From contig NZ_CP041217.1 in NCBI RefSeq assembly GCF_006542275.1, positions 2,217,501-2,281,500 of the forward strand: a stretch of 64,000 nucleotides of DNA, read 5' to 3'. The stretch is from Saccharibacillus brassicae. GTDB taxonomy: Bacteria > Bacillota > Bacilli > Paenibacillales > Paenibacillaceae. Below, one piece after another: positions 18,095 through 26,213 of the stretch; positions within the stretch are counted from its first letter, which is position 1; every line of letters starts with the position of its first letter. The notes beneath the pieces are model-generated. The model was not told where the DNA came from, did not search any database, and saw only the letters and a program-made list of their open reading frames with translations. The position numbers were made by a program, and so were the translations under genes.

Positions 18095-18844
18095 TCAGTC
18101 GCGCCACTTCATAAAGCGGCGCTCGAACAGGTCGACCAGCGCGAACAAGACGAATCCGGCCGCGCTGAACAGCAGGATGCCGGCATACATTTCGGGGTAA
18201 TCCAGCCGCAGCCAGGCGTCCATGATGAAGTAGCCCAAGCCGTGCTCCGTGCCGTAGATTTCCGTGAAGAACAGGACGGAAAAAGCCGTACCAAGCGAGA
18301 TCCGCACCGTGCTGAGAATCGGCGACAACGCGCCGGGCAGCGTGACGTACGTGAAGCGCGCCAGGCGGCCGGCCCCGAGCGTGGTCAGCACGTCGTACGC
18401 GGCAGCCGGAATCGCTTTGACCCCGTCGCGTACGGAGATGATGACCTGGAAAACGAGAATAAGCACGATCATGGCGATCTTCGACGCTTCGCCGAGACCG
18501 AGAAACAGCATCGCCACCGGCAGCAGCGCGATCTTCGGAATCGGATACGTCAGGTACACGACCGGATCGAGCAGCCGGTTCCAGCGCGGCGAGCGGCCCA
18601 TGAGCAGGCCGAGCAGCAGCCCGCCGGCCAGCGCAAGCGCGAGGCCGGCGAAGACGCGGCCCAGACTCGTACCGACATGGAGCGCCATGTCGCTTCCGTC
18701 CAGCGCAAGCAGCGCGCGGTACACGGCGGCGGGAGACGGCAGCATCTCCCGCTTCAACAAGGCGGACAGCAGCGCCCACAGCCCGTGCAGCGCGGCGAAG
18801 ACGGCCAGCAGCCGCAGCAGCGGCTGCGCGTGGCGTCCGTTCAT
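18095..18844 (-). CDS. ABC transporter permease (nitrate/sulfonate/taurine family)
   Basis: 249 residues with about six membrane helices and the inner-membrane binding-protein-dependent transport signature (EASKIAMIVLILVFQ...GVKAIPAAAYDVLTTLGA). It resembles SsuC/TauC/ThiX-type permeases. Its ATG overlaps the stop of the upstream ATPase gene by 4 bp (ATGA), so the two are translationally coupled. It is the last gene of a three-gene minus-strand operon: binding protein, ATPase, permease. The substrate cannot be deduced; sulfonates, nitrate, or thiamine precursors are all carried by this family. Confidence 0.85.
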   Translation of the reverse strand: MNGRHAQPLLRLLAVFAALHGLWALLSALLKREMLPSPAAVYRALLALDGSDMALHVGTSLGRVFAGLALALAGGLLLGLLMGRSPRWNRLLDPVVYLTYPIPKIALLPVAMLFLGLGEASKIAMIVLILVFQVIISVRDGVKAIPAAAYDVLTTLGAGRLARFTYVTLPGALSPILSTVRISLGTAFSVLFFTEIYGTEHGLGYFIMDAWLRLDYPEMYAGILLFSAAGFVLFALVDLFERRFMKWRD

Positions 18845-19872
18845 GGGGCGCTCACCGCCCCGTCGCCCAACATCCGGCGCAGCGTGCGAACCTGCGCATA
18901 GAAGCGGTCATCGTCGCGCCGGCTGTCAAACGGCAGCGAGCAGATCGCTTCGTTGTCGATCACGCGCACGCCGGCAGGCGAAGCGCCGGCGGACACGCTG
19001 GCGGGCGCGGCGCCGGAAGTTCCGGCCGCGGTGCCCGAAGACGCCGGGGCCGGACGCTTCGCTGCCGCCAGCAGCACGATCTTCCGGCCGAGCAGGACGG
19101 CTTCTTCCACGTCGTGCGTGACGAACAGCATCGTCGACGGCTGCGCGAGCCAGCTGCCAAGCAGCAGGCGCTGCAGCCCTTCGCGCGTCGCCGCGTCGAG
19201 CGCGGAGAACGGCTCGTCCAGCAGGAGCAGGTCCGGCCGCACCGCGAAGGCGCGTGCGATCGCCACGCGCTGCTGCTGCCCGCCGCTCAGCGCGCGCGGA
19301 TAGCGGCGTTCCAGGCCGCCCAGGCCCATGAGGCCGAGCCAGCGGAGCGCGGCCTCTTCGCGCTGCGCGCGAGGCTCCGCCGGACGCGCGATGCGCAGCG
19401 CGGTCCGGACGTTCGCGAGCGCCGTCTGCCACGGCAGCAGGCCATAGTCCTGCGGCACGAAGCCGACGCGCACCGCCGGTCCTTCGGATCCGGCGGCGCC
19501 GGCCGCGCGCCCGCCGCCGAGCGGGCGGCTGCCCAGGGCGAGACGGCCGCCGAAGCCCGGCAGCAGTCCCGCGGCCGCCCGCAGCAGCGTCGATTTGCCG
19601 CTGCCCGATAAGCCCAGTACGGTATAGATGCCGGGCTCCGGCAGATCCAGGTCGAGCGGACCGAGGACCGGCACGCCGCCGTAGTCGACGCGCAGCCCCC
19701 GCGCGGCGAAGCCTCCGCCGCCCAAAGCGTCAGCCGCAGGCGCATTCGATCGGGGCGAACGCTTCTCCCGATCGAACGCTTTGCGGCCCGGTTCGCTTCC
19801 GGCCGCATGCCTGCCGGCCGCGGGATCTTCCGCTTGGCGGCTATATCCGCCAAGCGCCTGTTCGTCTTCCAT
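18841..19872 (-). CDS. ABC transporter ATP-binding protein (SsuB/TauB-like)
   Basis: 343 residues. A polar N-terminal extension of about 50 residues precedes the ABC domain. Walker A is GLSGSGKST, the Q-loop is VPQDYGLLPWQ, the signature is LSGGQQQRVAIARA, Walker B is LLLLDEPFSALD and the switch His is in FVTHDVEEA. It energises import by the permease encoded just downstream. An Ala/Gly-rich insert lies near the end (ASSGTAAGTSGAAPASVSAG), probably a disordered linker. RBS GGAGGGAAG. It is separated from the binding-protein gene by about 150 bp, so expression may be uneven. Confidence 0.88.
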   Translation of the reverse strand: MEDEQALGGYSRQAEDPAAGRHAAGSEPGRKAFDREKRSPRSNAPAADALGGGGFAARGLRVDYGGVPVLGPLDLDLPEPGIYTVLGLSGSGKSTLLRAAAGLLPGFGGRLALGSRPLGGGRAAGAAGSEGPAVRVGFVPQDYGLLPWQTALANVRTALRIARPAEPRAQREEAALRWLGLMGLGGLERRYPRALSGGQQQRVAIARAFAVRPDLLLLDEPFSALDAATREGLQRLLLGSWLAQPSTMLFVTHDVEEAVLLGRKIVLLAAAKRPAPASSGTAAGTSGAAPASVSAGASPAGVRVIDNEAICSLPFDSRRDDDRFYAQVRTLRRMLGDGAVSAP

Positions 19873-20025
19873 CTTCTTCCCTCCTCCTGGTGGGTCGCCC
19901 CGGTCCTGTTCGCGTGCTTTCCATCATGTTCCTTCCATATAGAGCATCGAAACCGGGGATCGGGGAATGTCTGCCTGCCTGCCCGGACGTGGGCGCCCTG
20001 CTACCTCTTCCCCTCATCCGGCCTT

Positions 20026-21027
20026 CTATTTGAACCGCACGTCCGACATGACGTCCGCGGCTTGAAGGTCCCGCGTCAGCAGCCCTTTGTCCCGTGCCCA
20101 ATCCAGGGCGGAATCCACCTGCGCCGGATCGGCCTGAACGGCCGGCCCGTAATCCGGTACGTCGATCTGTTCTTTGAGCGTCTCCGGATACCCGACCTTT
20201 TCGATAATGAGATCGAGGTAGTCGGATTGCTCGCGGCCGTGCATGTAATCCACCGCCTGGTCGTACGCGGCGTACATGCCGCGAATCGCGTCGGCCTTGT
20301 CGTCGATGACGCGCTGCGGGAAAGCGAGCACGAACGGATTGATCTTCGCCGTATGCGTCGAGCCCAGCACTTCGAGCCCCGCTGCCGTGCCCATCGTCAC
20401 GAACGGCTGCGGCAGTACCGCCGCGTCGGCTTTGCCGTTCTTGAGCAGCTCAAGGCGCGTCGGGATCTGCGGCACTTCGGTAATGGTAATGTCGGCTTCC
20501 GTCAGTCCGGCCTGCTTGAGCATCATCGCCATCGTGTATTCGGTCAACGTGTTTTTGGACAGAATGACCGTTTTGCCTTTGAGGTCCGATACGCTGCGGA
20601 TGTCCGCGTTCCCGGTCAGCAGATCGAATTCGCCGAACGTCGTGCTCGTGATTTTCACGTCCTGGCCCGCTTCGTTATAGATCGAGATCGCGACCAGATC
20701 GGCGCTGAGCCCTTCGACCTGCCCCGCCTGAAAAGCGACGTCGCGGTCTTTGGCGCTTTTGAACGTGCGAATATCGAGCGTCACCCCGTTCTCGGCATCG
20801 AAGCCCTGCTCGTGCGCCACGATAAAAGGAATAGCGTCGATCGACGGCAGCAGTCCCAGCGTGATCGTCTCTGCGGCCGGCTTCCCCGCGGCGGCCGCTC
20901 CGGCCGCGCCATCGCCGGGCGAAGCGCCGCAGCCGGCCAGCGCCGCGCCGATCGCGGCCGCAAGCAGCAGCAGTCCCGCCCGGCCTTTCGCGCGACCTTT
21001 TTTTCCGTGCACATGCTCGTTCCCCAT
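20026..21027 (-). CDS. ABC transporter substrate-binding lipoprotein (SsuA/NMT1-like)
   Basis: 333 residues from the ATG at 21027 (AGGGGTTGGGG upstream). The longer frame to 21198 lacks a ribosome site and crosses a palindrome. It has a lipoprotein signal with Cys at residue 33 (AALAGC), then a type II periplasmic-binding fold of the NMT1/SsuA kind (ITLGLLPSIDAIPFIVAHEQG, FGEFDLLTG, NGKADAAVLPQPFV). It delivers substrate to the permease/ATPase pair downstream. A perfect 8-bp inverted repeat at 21070-21095 in its leader is a likely operator. Substrate unknown. Confidence 0.85.
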   Translation of the reverse strand: MGNEHVHGKKGRAKGRAGLLLLAAAIGAALAGCGASPGDGAAGAAAAGKPAAETITLGLLPSIDAIPFIVAHEQGFDAENGVTLDIRTFKSAKDRDVAFQAGQVEGLSADLVAISIYNEAGQDVKITSTTFGEFDLLTGNADIRSVSDLKGKTVILSKNTLTEYTMAMMLKQAGLTEADITITEVPQIPTRLELLKNGKADAAVLPQPFVTMGTAAGLEVLGSTHTAKINPFVLAFPQRVIDDKADAIRGMYAAYDQAVDYMHGREQSDYLDLIIEKVGYPETLKEQIDVPDYGPAVQADPAQVDSALDWARDKGLLTRDLQAADVMSDVRFK

Positions 21028-21069
21028 TTTCCCCAACCCCTGTTCCTGGTATGCGTCTCTTTTCGGCTC

Positions 21070-21095
21070 TACATTGTTAATTAATTCACAATGTA
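21070..21095. promoter_or_regulatory. Palindromic candidate operator upstream of the ABC importer
   Basis: TACATTGT and ACAATGTA form perfect 8-bp arms with a 10-bp AT-rich spacer. It lies 43 bp upstream of the binding-protein start codon, in the probable leader, which suits a repressor. Confidence 0.55.
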
Positions 21096-21169
21096 TGCCG
21101 GACGTCCTCATTCTACTCTTCTCCGCGCATTTTGTATATTCAAAAATTGAGATAAATACGGCGGCAATA

Positions 21170-21205
21170 TGACATTTGTCATCTGTGTCATCTGACATTT
21201 ATGAC
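21170..21205 (+). promoter_or_regulatory. Candidate DesR-binding region of the desaturase promoter
   Basis: Contains TGACA-TT-TGTCA (21170-21181) and TGTCA-TC-TGACA (21186-21197), plus GTCATCTG twice with 9-bp spacing. It is just upstream of a promoter with a good -10 (TATACT, 21229-21234) but no recognisable -35, as expected for an activator-dependent promoter. DesR is encoded downstream. Confidence 0.6.
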
Positions 21206-21284
21206 TGTGGCAACGCTTCGATCCCCGTTATACTTGGGTACAAGAGAGGCGTTCCAAGGAACGTCCGCGAAAGGGGAGTCATTC

Positions 21285-22358
21285 ATGACCGCGTCCCGTG
21301 CCCACAATCCAATTACGGAACTCAAGCAGCACATGAAACCATACGAAAAAGCAGATACCAAAGCCAGCGTTTTTCAGCTGTTGAATACGATTATCCCGCT
21401 CATCCTGTTCTGGGTCGGAGGTTATCTGGCCATGTCGATCTCTTATTGGCTGGCCCTTCCGCTCCTGCTCGTCGCTTCCGGCTTCGTGATCCGGACGTTC
21501 ATCATTTTCCACGACTGCACGCACGGTTCTTTTTTCAAAAACAAAAAAGCCAATGACATCGTCGGCACGATCACCGGCGTCATTACGATCATGCCGTACC
21601 GCAAATGGAAATACAGCCATACGATGCACCATGCGACAAGCAGCAACCTCGACAAGCGCGGCGAAGGCGACATGTGGCTGCTGACGACCGAGGAGTATGA
21701 ACAAGCTTCCTTCTGGACGCGCCTGGCTTACCGGTTCTACCGCAACCCGCTCGTCATGTTCGGAATCGGACCGATCTTCGTCTTCCTGATTCAAGGCCGC
21801 TTCAACCGCAAAGGCGCCAAAGCTCTGGAACGCCGCAACACGCACCTGACGACGATCCTGATCGTGCTGCTGTACGCGGGTCTGGTATGGGCAATGGGCT
21901 GGCAGGCCTTCCTGCTCGTGCAAGGTCCGGTCTTCTTCTTCTCCGGCATGCTCGGCATCTGGTTGTTCTACGTGCAGCATCAATTCGAAGATTCGTACTT
22001 CGAACACGAAGAAGAATGGAACTACGTGAACGCGGCCGTCGAAGGCAGCTCGTACTACAAACTGCCTAAGCCGCTTCAGTGGATTACCGGCAACATCGGC
22101 TTCCACCACGTGCATCACCTGAGTCCGAAAGTGCCGAACTACAATCTGGAAAAAGCGCATGATTCGTCGATTCCGCTGCAAAAAGCGACGACGATCACGC
22201 TGAAAACCAGCCTGCAATCGCTCAAGTTCCGCCTGTGGGACGAAGAAACCAAAACGTTCACCGGCTACAGCCGGAAAGTTCGCAGCGGACTTCCGAAAAA
22301 CGCGGTCCAGACCGTATCCCGCGAACTGAACAAAAAGACGGCTCTTCCCCACGATTGA
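21285..22358 (+). CDS. des: Membrane phospholipid/fatty-acid desaturase
   Basis: 357 residues from the ATG at 21285 (AAGGGGAG upstream). Membrane-bound di-iron desaturase with the three histidine boxes HDCTH (76-80), HTMHH (112-116) and HHVHH (274-278). Hydrophobic segments lie at about 33-70, 92-105, 160-172 and 188-232. It introduces double bonds into membrane lipid acyl chains to keep membranes fluid in the cold. The genes for DesK and DesR follow, as in B. subtilis, and a DesR-like site precedes it, so cold-induced control is a strong inference. A hairpin terminator separates it from desK. Confidence 0.92.
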   Translation: MTASRAHNPITELKQHMKPYEKADTKASVFQLLNTIIPLILFWVGGYLAMSISYWLALPLLLVASGFVIRTFIIFHDCTHGSFFKNKKANDIVGTITGVITIMPYRKWKYSHTMHHATSSNLDKRGEGDMWLLTTEEYEQASFWTRLAYRFYRNPLVMFGIGPIFVFLIQGRFNRKGAKALERRNTHLTTILIVLLYAGLVWAMGWQAFLLVQGPVFFFSGMLGIWLFYVQHQFEDSYFEHEEEWNYVNAAVEGSSYYKLPKPLQWITGNIGFHHVHHLSPKVPNYNLEKAHDSSIPLQKATTITLKTSLQSLKFRLWDEETKTFTGYSRKVRSGLPKNAVQTVSRELNKKTALPHD

Positions 22359-22411
22359 TCGATTGTACGCCGCTTGATCGATCAGGGATAGCTTCACGGA
22401 TCCAATCATCC

Positions 22412-22442
22412 GACCCCGGCATTCCGCATTCCGGGGTCTTTG
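22412..22442 (+). terminator. Terminator between des and desK
   Basis: GACCCCGG pairs with CCGGGGTC across an 11-nt loop and is followed by TTTG. The T run is short. Confidence 0.7.
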
Positions 22443-22530
22443 CTTTGCCGAAAACAGAACGAAAAAGCCGCTTGAGTCGGCGATTTCGCCATTACGACCG
22501 ATTCCGCGCGCAGCCCGCGACGGGGTCGGT

Positions 22531-22560
22531 TTGGGAAAAAAGGGGGCCCCGGGTTATAAT
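22531..22560 (+). promoter_or_regulatory. Predicted SigA promoter for desK-desR
   Basis: TTGGGA, an 18-bp spacer and a perfect TATAAT lie 77 bp upstream of the desK start codon. This gives the two-component genes their own promoter, separate from des. Confidence 0.6.
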
Positions 22561-22636
22561 GATCACAAAAAATCAGGTCGTGCGCAGACCCGCGGCGGTC
22601 GTGCCGCCGGCATCGCTTTATAGGGGGCAGTCGATC

Positions 22637-23866
22637 ATGCAGAAGTGGTACCAAATCTTCCAGCGCAGCACCGGCCTCAATCCGTACGTATGGGTCGTTT
22701 TCTATATCCTGCCGTTCTATTTCATCTTCCGCTCTTCGACCCCGTTCCATGTCGTCACCGGCATCTGCATGGTCATCGGATTCTTCGTCTGCTACCTGCT
22801 GGCGTTCGCTTCCAAAGGCCGCCTGCTCTATTTCTGGACCGTCATGCAGATCGTATTCTCGGTGTCGATGACGCTGATGTTCGGTTATATGTATTTTGCG
22901 GTGTTCCTCGCTTATTTCGTCGGGAATATTCGCAGCAAAAGCGGCTTTTTCACCTTGTACTGGGTTCAGCTGGCCGCCGCGCTCGCTTCCGTCTACGTCG
23001 GTTACGTGCATCTGAATCCGCTGATGGTCAGCCAGTGGCCGTTCGTCGCCCTGACCGTGATCGCGGTCATCCTGCTGCCGGTCACGACGTACAACCGCAA
23101 CCGCAGCGAACGGCTCGAAGGCCAGCTCGAACATGCGAACAAACGCATCTCGGAACTGGTCGTCATGGAAGAACGGCAGCGGATCGCGCGGGATCTGCAC
23201 GATACGCTCGGGCAGAACCTGGCGCTGATCGGACTCAAAAGCGACCTCGCCGCCCGGCTCGTGAGCAAAGACCCGCAGCGCGCGGAGAACGAAATCCGCG
23301 ACGTGCAGCAGACCGCTCGCGTCGTGCTGAAGGAACTGCGGGAGCTCGTTACGCAGATGCGCGGCACCCACGTCGAAGACGAAGTGCACCGGCTGCGGCA
23401 GATTCTCAAGGCAGCCGAGATCGAGTTCACGCTGATCGGCGATCCGGCCGAGACGCGTACGTCGCTGCTGAACGAGAACGTCGTCAGCATGTGCCTCAAG
23501 GAAGCGGTGACGAATATCGTCAAGCACAGCGGCGCAAGCGCCTGTTCGATCGAGATCGAGCCGCTGCCGGCGGAACTGATCGTGCGCGTGTCCGATAACG
23601 GCAGCGGGCTCGGCCAGGGCGACGGGCAAAAGCGCGGCGACCGGCAGGGCAGCCGTTCGCGCGGCAGCGGGCTGCGCGGCATGCGCGAACGCCTCGAATT
23701 CGTGAACGGCCGCCTGGAGATCGCGGCGGCGCTGCCGGGCGAGAAGGGAACGACGCTCACGATGCGTATCCCGAACGTGCTGGCGCAGCAGGAGCCGGAG
23801 CCGGAAAGCCTTGCGCCGGAAGCATCTCCGCCCGCCGTCGGACGGGCGATCGACAAGGAGGGGTAA
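22637..23866 (+). CDS. desK: Membrane thermosensor histidine kinase DesK
   Basis: 409 residues from the ATG at 22637 (AGGGGG upstream). Four or five membrane helices fill residues 15-150. The HisKA_3 dimerisation domain follows, with phospho-His at 188 (RIARDLHDTLGQN), the same number as in B. subtilis DesK, which supports this start. The HATPase_c domain is at about 285-390 (ENVVSMCLKEAVTNIVKH, GSGLRGMRERL). A short Arg/Gly-rich insert lies between the ATPase motifs. DesK senses membrane order and controls the phosphorylation of DesR. The stop codon is 4 bp before desR. Confidence 0.92.
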   Translation: MQKWYQIFQRSTGLNPYVWVVFYILPFYFIFRSSTPFHVVTGICMVIGFFVCYLLAFASKGRLLYFWTVMQIVFSVSMTLMFGYMYFAVFLAYFVGNIRSKSGFFTLYWVQLAAALASVYVGYVHLNPLMVSQWPFVALTVIAVILLPVTTYNRNRSERLEGQLEHANKRISELVVMEERQRIARDLHDTLGQNLALIGLKSDLAARLVSKDPQRAENEIRDVQQTARVVLKELRELVTQMRGTHVEDEVHRLRQILKAAEIEFTLIGDPAETRTSLLNENVVSMCLKEAVTNIVKHSGASACSIEIEPLPAELIVRVSDNGSGLGQGDGQKRGDRQGSRSRGSGLRGMRERLEFVNGRLEIAAALPGEKGTTLTMRIPNVLAQQEPEPESLAPEASPPAVGRAIDKEG

Positions 23867-23870
23867 GACG

Positions 23871-24473
23871 ATGATCAGAATCGTTATCGCGGAAGACCAG
23901 CGCATGCTGCTCGGGGCGCTGGCTTCGCTGCTCGATCTGGAAGAAGACATGGAAGTGGTCGGCCGCGCGGGCGACGGCGAGGAACTGGTGCGCCTCGTTC
24001 GGCTGCACAAGCCGGACATCTGCGTCATGGACATCGAGATGCCGAAGAAAACGGGACTCGAAGCGGCCGAGGAGCTCAAAGGCTCCGGCTGCCGCGTGCT
24101 GATCCTGACGACGTTCGCGCGTTCCGGCTACTTCGAACGGGCGATCAAGGCCGGCGCGCACGGCTACCTGCTCAAGGACAGCCCGAGCGAGGATCTGGCC
24201 GAAGCGATCCGCAGCGTCATGTCCGGCCGGCGCATCTATGCGCCGGAACTGGTCGACGACGCGCCTTTTGCCGAAGAGAATCCGCTGACCGAACGGGAGA
24301 AGGAAGTGCTGCTGCTCATCTCGGAAGGCAAAAACACGAAAGAGATCGCAAGCGAGCTGTCGCTGACGAACGGCACGGTGCGCAACTACGTCTCGGTCAT
24401 CCTCGACAAGCTCGGCGTCGGCAACCGGATCGAAGCGATTACGCGCTTCAAGGAGAAAGGCTGGTTCAAGTGA
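23871..24473 (+). CDS. desR: NarL/LuxR-family response regulator DesR
   Basis: 200 residues, ATG behind AAGGAGGGG. The receiver domain (1-120) has E8/D9, phospho-acceptor D54 ([10 protein letters not shown]), T in LTTFA and K in LLKD. The LuxR-type helix-turn-helix is at about 136-195 ([20 protein letters not shown]). It is phosphorylated by DesK and activates the desaturase gene. A terminator hairpin overlaps its last codons. Confidence 0.92.
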   Translation: MIRIVIAEDQRMLLGALASLLDLEEDMEVVGRAGDGEELVRLVRLHKPDICVMDIEMPKKTGLEAAEELKGSGCRVLILTTFARSGYFERAIKAGAHGYLLKDSPSEDLAEAIRSVMSGRRIYAPELVDDAPFAEENPLTEREKEVLLLISEGKNTKEIASELSLTNGTVRNYVSVILDKLGVGNRIEAITRFKEKGWFK

Positions 24474-24486
24474 ACCGGCTTTTTTG
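24460..24486 (+). terminator. Terminator overlapping the desR stop codon
   Basis: GCTGGTTCA pairs with TGAACCGGC (the TGA is the stop codon), followed by TTTTTT. Confidence 0.75.
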
Positions 24487-24600
24487 CGTTCTTTTCCCAA
24501 ATCGTCTTCACGCATAAAGTTCGGAACGTCTGTACAACCCCTCCCCTTTTGCGCTATGGTAAACAGAGAATTTTTTCAACGAGAAAGGTGTGCGTACACA

Positions 24601-25314
24601 TTGCGGATTAACAAATATATCGCCGAGTCCGGCTTCACGTCGAGACGCGGAGCGGACAAAATTATCGCCGAAGGCAAAGTGACGATCAACGGCGCGCCGG
24701 CCGACCTGGGCAGCCAGGTGGAACCGGGCGACGACGTGCGGGTCGGCGGCAAACGGATCAAAGAAAAAGCGGCGCAGGAAAACGTCTATATCGCGCTCAA
24801 CAAACCGGTCGGCATCACCAGCACGACCGAGCGCAGCGTCAAAGGCAACATCGTCGATTTTATCGGCCATTCGCAGCGGATCTTCCACGTCGGCCGGCTC
24901 GACAAAGACTCCGAAGGCCTGATCCTGCTCACGAACGACGGCGACATCGTCAACCAGATTCTGAGAGCGGAGAACCGGCACGAGAAAGAATACATCGTCA
25001 CGGTCGATCGTCCCCTCACCCCTGAGTTTATCCGGAAAATGGCGTCGGGCGTCGAGATTCTCGATACGAAGACGCTGCCGTGCGAAGTGGAGCAGCTGTC
25101 CAAATTCGTGTTCCAGATCACGCTGACCCAGGGCCTCAACCGCCAGATCCGCCGCATGTGCGAAGCGCTCGACTACAACGTCCGCGCGCTCAAGCGCACG
25201 CGGATCATGAACATCTACCTGAACAGTCTGCCGACCGGCAAATGGCGCGACCTGACGCCCAAAGAGCTGGACCGGCTGTTCAAGGATCTGGATTACACGC
25301 CGCGCAATACGTAG
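24601..25314 (+). CDS. rluF: 23S rRNA/tRNA pseudouridine synthase, RluF type
   Basis: 237 residues with a TTG start at 24601 (AAAGGTG upstream). An in-frame ATG at 24556 has no ribosome site and would add residues outside the fold. The S4 RNA-binding domain (1-60, [19 protein letters not shown]) is followed by the RsuA/RluB/E/F catalytic domain with catalytic Asp101 in [10 protein letters not shown] and the '[11 protein letters not shown]' motif. The '[10 protein letters not shown]' stretch fits RluF, which isomerises uridine in 23S rRNA. It is followed by its own terminator. Confidence 0.88.
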   Translation: MRINKYIAESGFTSRRGADKIIAEGKVTINGAPADLGSQVEPGDDVRVGGKRIKEKAAQENVYIALNKPVGITSTTERSVKGNIVDFIGHSQRIFHVGRLDKDSEGLILLTNDGDIVNQILRAENRHEKEYIVTVDRPLTPEFIRKMASGVEILDTKTLPCEVEQLSKFVFQITLTQGLNRQIRRMCEALDYNVRALKRTRIMNIYLNSLPTGKWRDLTPKELDRLFKDLDYTPRNT

Positions 25315-25328
25315 TCTGTTTGTCCGTT

Positions 25329-25358
25329 CAAAGCGAGCCCTTGAGGTTCGCTTTTTTA
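25329..25358 (+). terminator. Terminator after the pseudouridine synthase gene
   Basis: AAAGCGAGCC pairs with GGTTCGCTTT and is followed by a T run. Confidence 0.8.
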
Positions 25359-25373
25359 TATTACAAAAAGTAA

Positions 25374-25402
25374 TTGACGAACTTTAGTAAACCGATTATA
25401 TT
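25374..25402 (+). promoter_or_regulatory. SigA promoter of the doxX gene with flanking repeats
   Basis: TTGACG, 17 bp, TATATT. The motif TTAGTAAAC occurs twice, at 25384-25392 inside the spacer and at 25408-25416 just after the -10. A GTAAA...TTTAC inverted repeat follows. These positions suit a repressor operator. Confidence 0.65.
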
Positions 25403-25455
25403 ATGATTAGTAAACAACTTTAATTTACATAGAAACTTGCGAGGAGCAACTGACG

Positions 25456-25887
25456 ATGACGATGAAATGGACGGCAACGGCGATGCGGCTTTTATTGGGA
25501 ACGATCTTTTTGGCGCACGGCATTTCGAAATTGAGCGGAGGCATCGGCAATACGGCGGACTGGTTCGCAAGCGTGGGCCTGCCCGGTTTTCTCGCCTACA
25601 TGATCGCCATGCTGGAGTTGGTCTGCGGCACGATGATGATTCTCGGGCTGCTGACACGGGCGTCGGCCGCCGCCTTTATCGTCGTCATGATCGGCGCCAT
25701 CGTCACGGTCAAGCTTCCGGCGGGCCTGCTCGGCGCGGGCGGATCGTCGGGTTACGAACTGGATCTCGCGCTGATGGCGCTGGCCGCTTACTTCGCCGCT
25801 TCCAGAGAACCGGGATTCGGCATCGACAGCCTGCTGGCCGACCGGGAAGCGCGCGAGGAAGCGGCCGAAGCTGCGGCCTTGTCCTAA
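25456..25887 (+). CDS. DoxX-family membrane protein
   Basis: 143 residues, ATG behind GAGGAGC. Four hydrophobic segments (about 7-25, 45-65, 68-88, 98-118) and the DoxX motif 'RLLLGTIFLAHGISKL' at residues 11-26 place it in the DoxX family. These small membrane proteins are often induced by thiol, quinone or oxidative stress, and in some bacteria form a complex with oxidoreductases. The promoter is strong and carries repeat motifs that may bind a MarR- or HxlR-type repressor, which is not encoded nearby. Transcribed alone, with two terminators after it. Confidence 0.82.
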   Translation: MTMKWTATAMRLLLGTIFLAHGISKLSGGIGNTADWFASVGLPGFLAYMIAMLELVCGTMMILGLLTRASAAAFIVVMIGAIVTVKLPAGLLGAGGSSGYELDLALMALAAYFAASREPGFGIDSLLADREAREEAAEAAALS

Positions 25888-25892
25888 CATTC

Positions 25893-25926
25893 AAGCGAAC
25901 GGGGTTTGACCGAACCTTCGCTTTTT
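25893..25926 (+). terminator. Terminator after doxX
   Basis: AAGCGAA...GGTT pairs with GAACC..TTCGCTT and is followed by TTTTT. Confidence 0.75.
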
Positions 25927-25942
25927 CCATAGATGCAGTCTG

Positions 25943-25966
25943 CCCCTCCTGCCGGAGGGGTTTTTC
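25943..25966 (+). terminator. Second terminator after doxX
   Basis: CCCCTCC, a 4-nt loop TGCC, GGAGGGG, then TTTTT. Confidence 0.85.
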
Positions 25967-25984
25967 GCGTTTCTATATTTCTGT

Positions 25985-26061
25985 GCTTCCTCTCTGCTTC
26001 TTTCCCGCAGCTTCTCTTTATTTTTCCTGTACCTTCCCTTTATTTTCTCTTTATTGTCTGT
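25985..26061. repeat. Degenerate 11-bp pyrimidine-rich repeat array (array 3)
   Basis: Seven consecutive 11-bp units, for example GCTTCCTCTCT, GCTTCTTTCCC, GTACCTTCCCT, TTATTTTCTCT, keep the same period from 25985 to 26061. The match between units is loose but each ends in pyrimidines with C at position 10 in most. Non-coding; it lies between the doxX terminators and the Zur-controlled promoter. Confidence 0.5.
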
Positions 26062-26108
26062 GAACTGGGTGTTTCTTGACCAGACAACTATGTACGCTAT
26101 GACATAGC

Positions 26109-26137
26109 TTGTCAAAACGTAATCGTTACGATAAGAT
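26109..26137 (+). promoter_or_regulatory. SigA promoter of the metal/peptide ABC operon
   Basis: TTGTCA, 17-bp spacer, TAAGAT. The spacer contains a Zur-box-like palindrome, so a bound repressor would block RNA polymerase. Confidence 0.7.
26117..26131 (+). promoter_or_regulatory. Zur box 1 (candidate)
   Basis: ACGTAATCGTTACGA matches the B. subtilis Zur consensus TCGTAATNATTACGA at 12 of 14 defined positions and is a perfect CGTAA/TTACG palindrome. It lies between the -35 and -10 of the operon promoter. Confidence 0.75.
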
Positions 26138-26154
26138 GGACTTCGTCGTGTTAA

Positions 26155-26169
26155 TCATAATTATTACGA
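26155..26169 (+). promoter_or_regulatory. Zur box 2 (candidate)
   Basis: TCATAATTATTACGA differs from the Zur consensus TCGTAATNATTACGA at one position only. It is 38 bp from box 1, just downstream of the -10. Confidence 0.8.
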
Positions 26170-26213
26170 AATAGATAAATCAGACCCGAGAAATCAGAAA
26201 GAAGGTTTTCCTG

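Noticed and set aside
24556-24600. Upstream ATG start for the pseudouridine synthase
   Set aside because: No ribosome site precedes it, and the added 15 residues lie outside the S4 fold; the TTG at 24601 is better placed.
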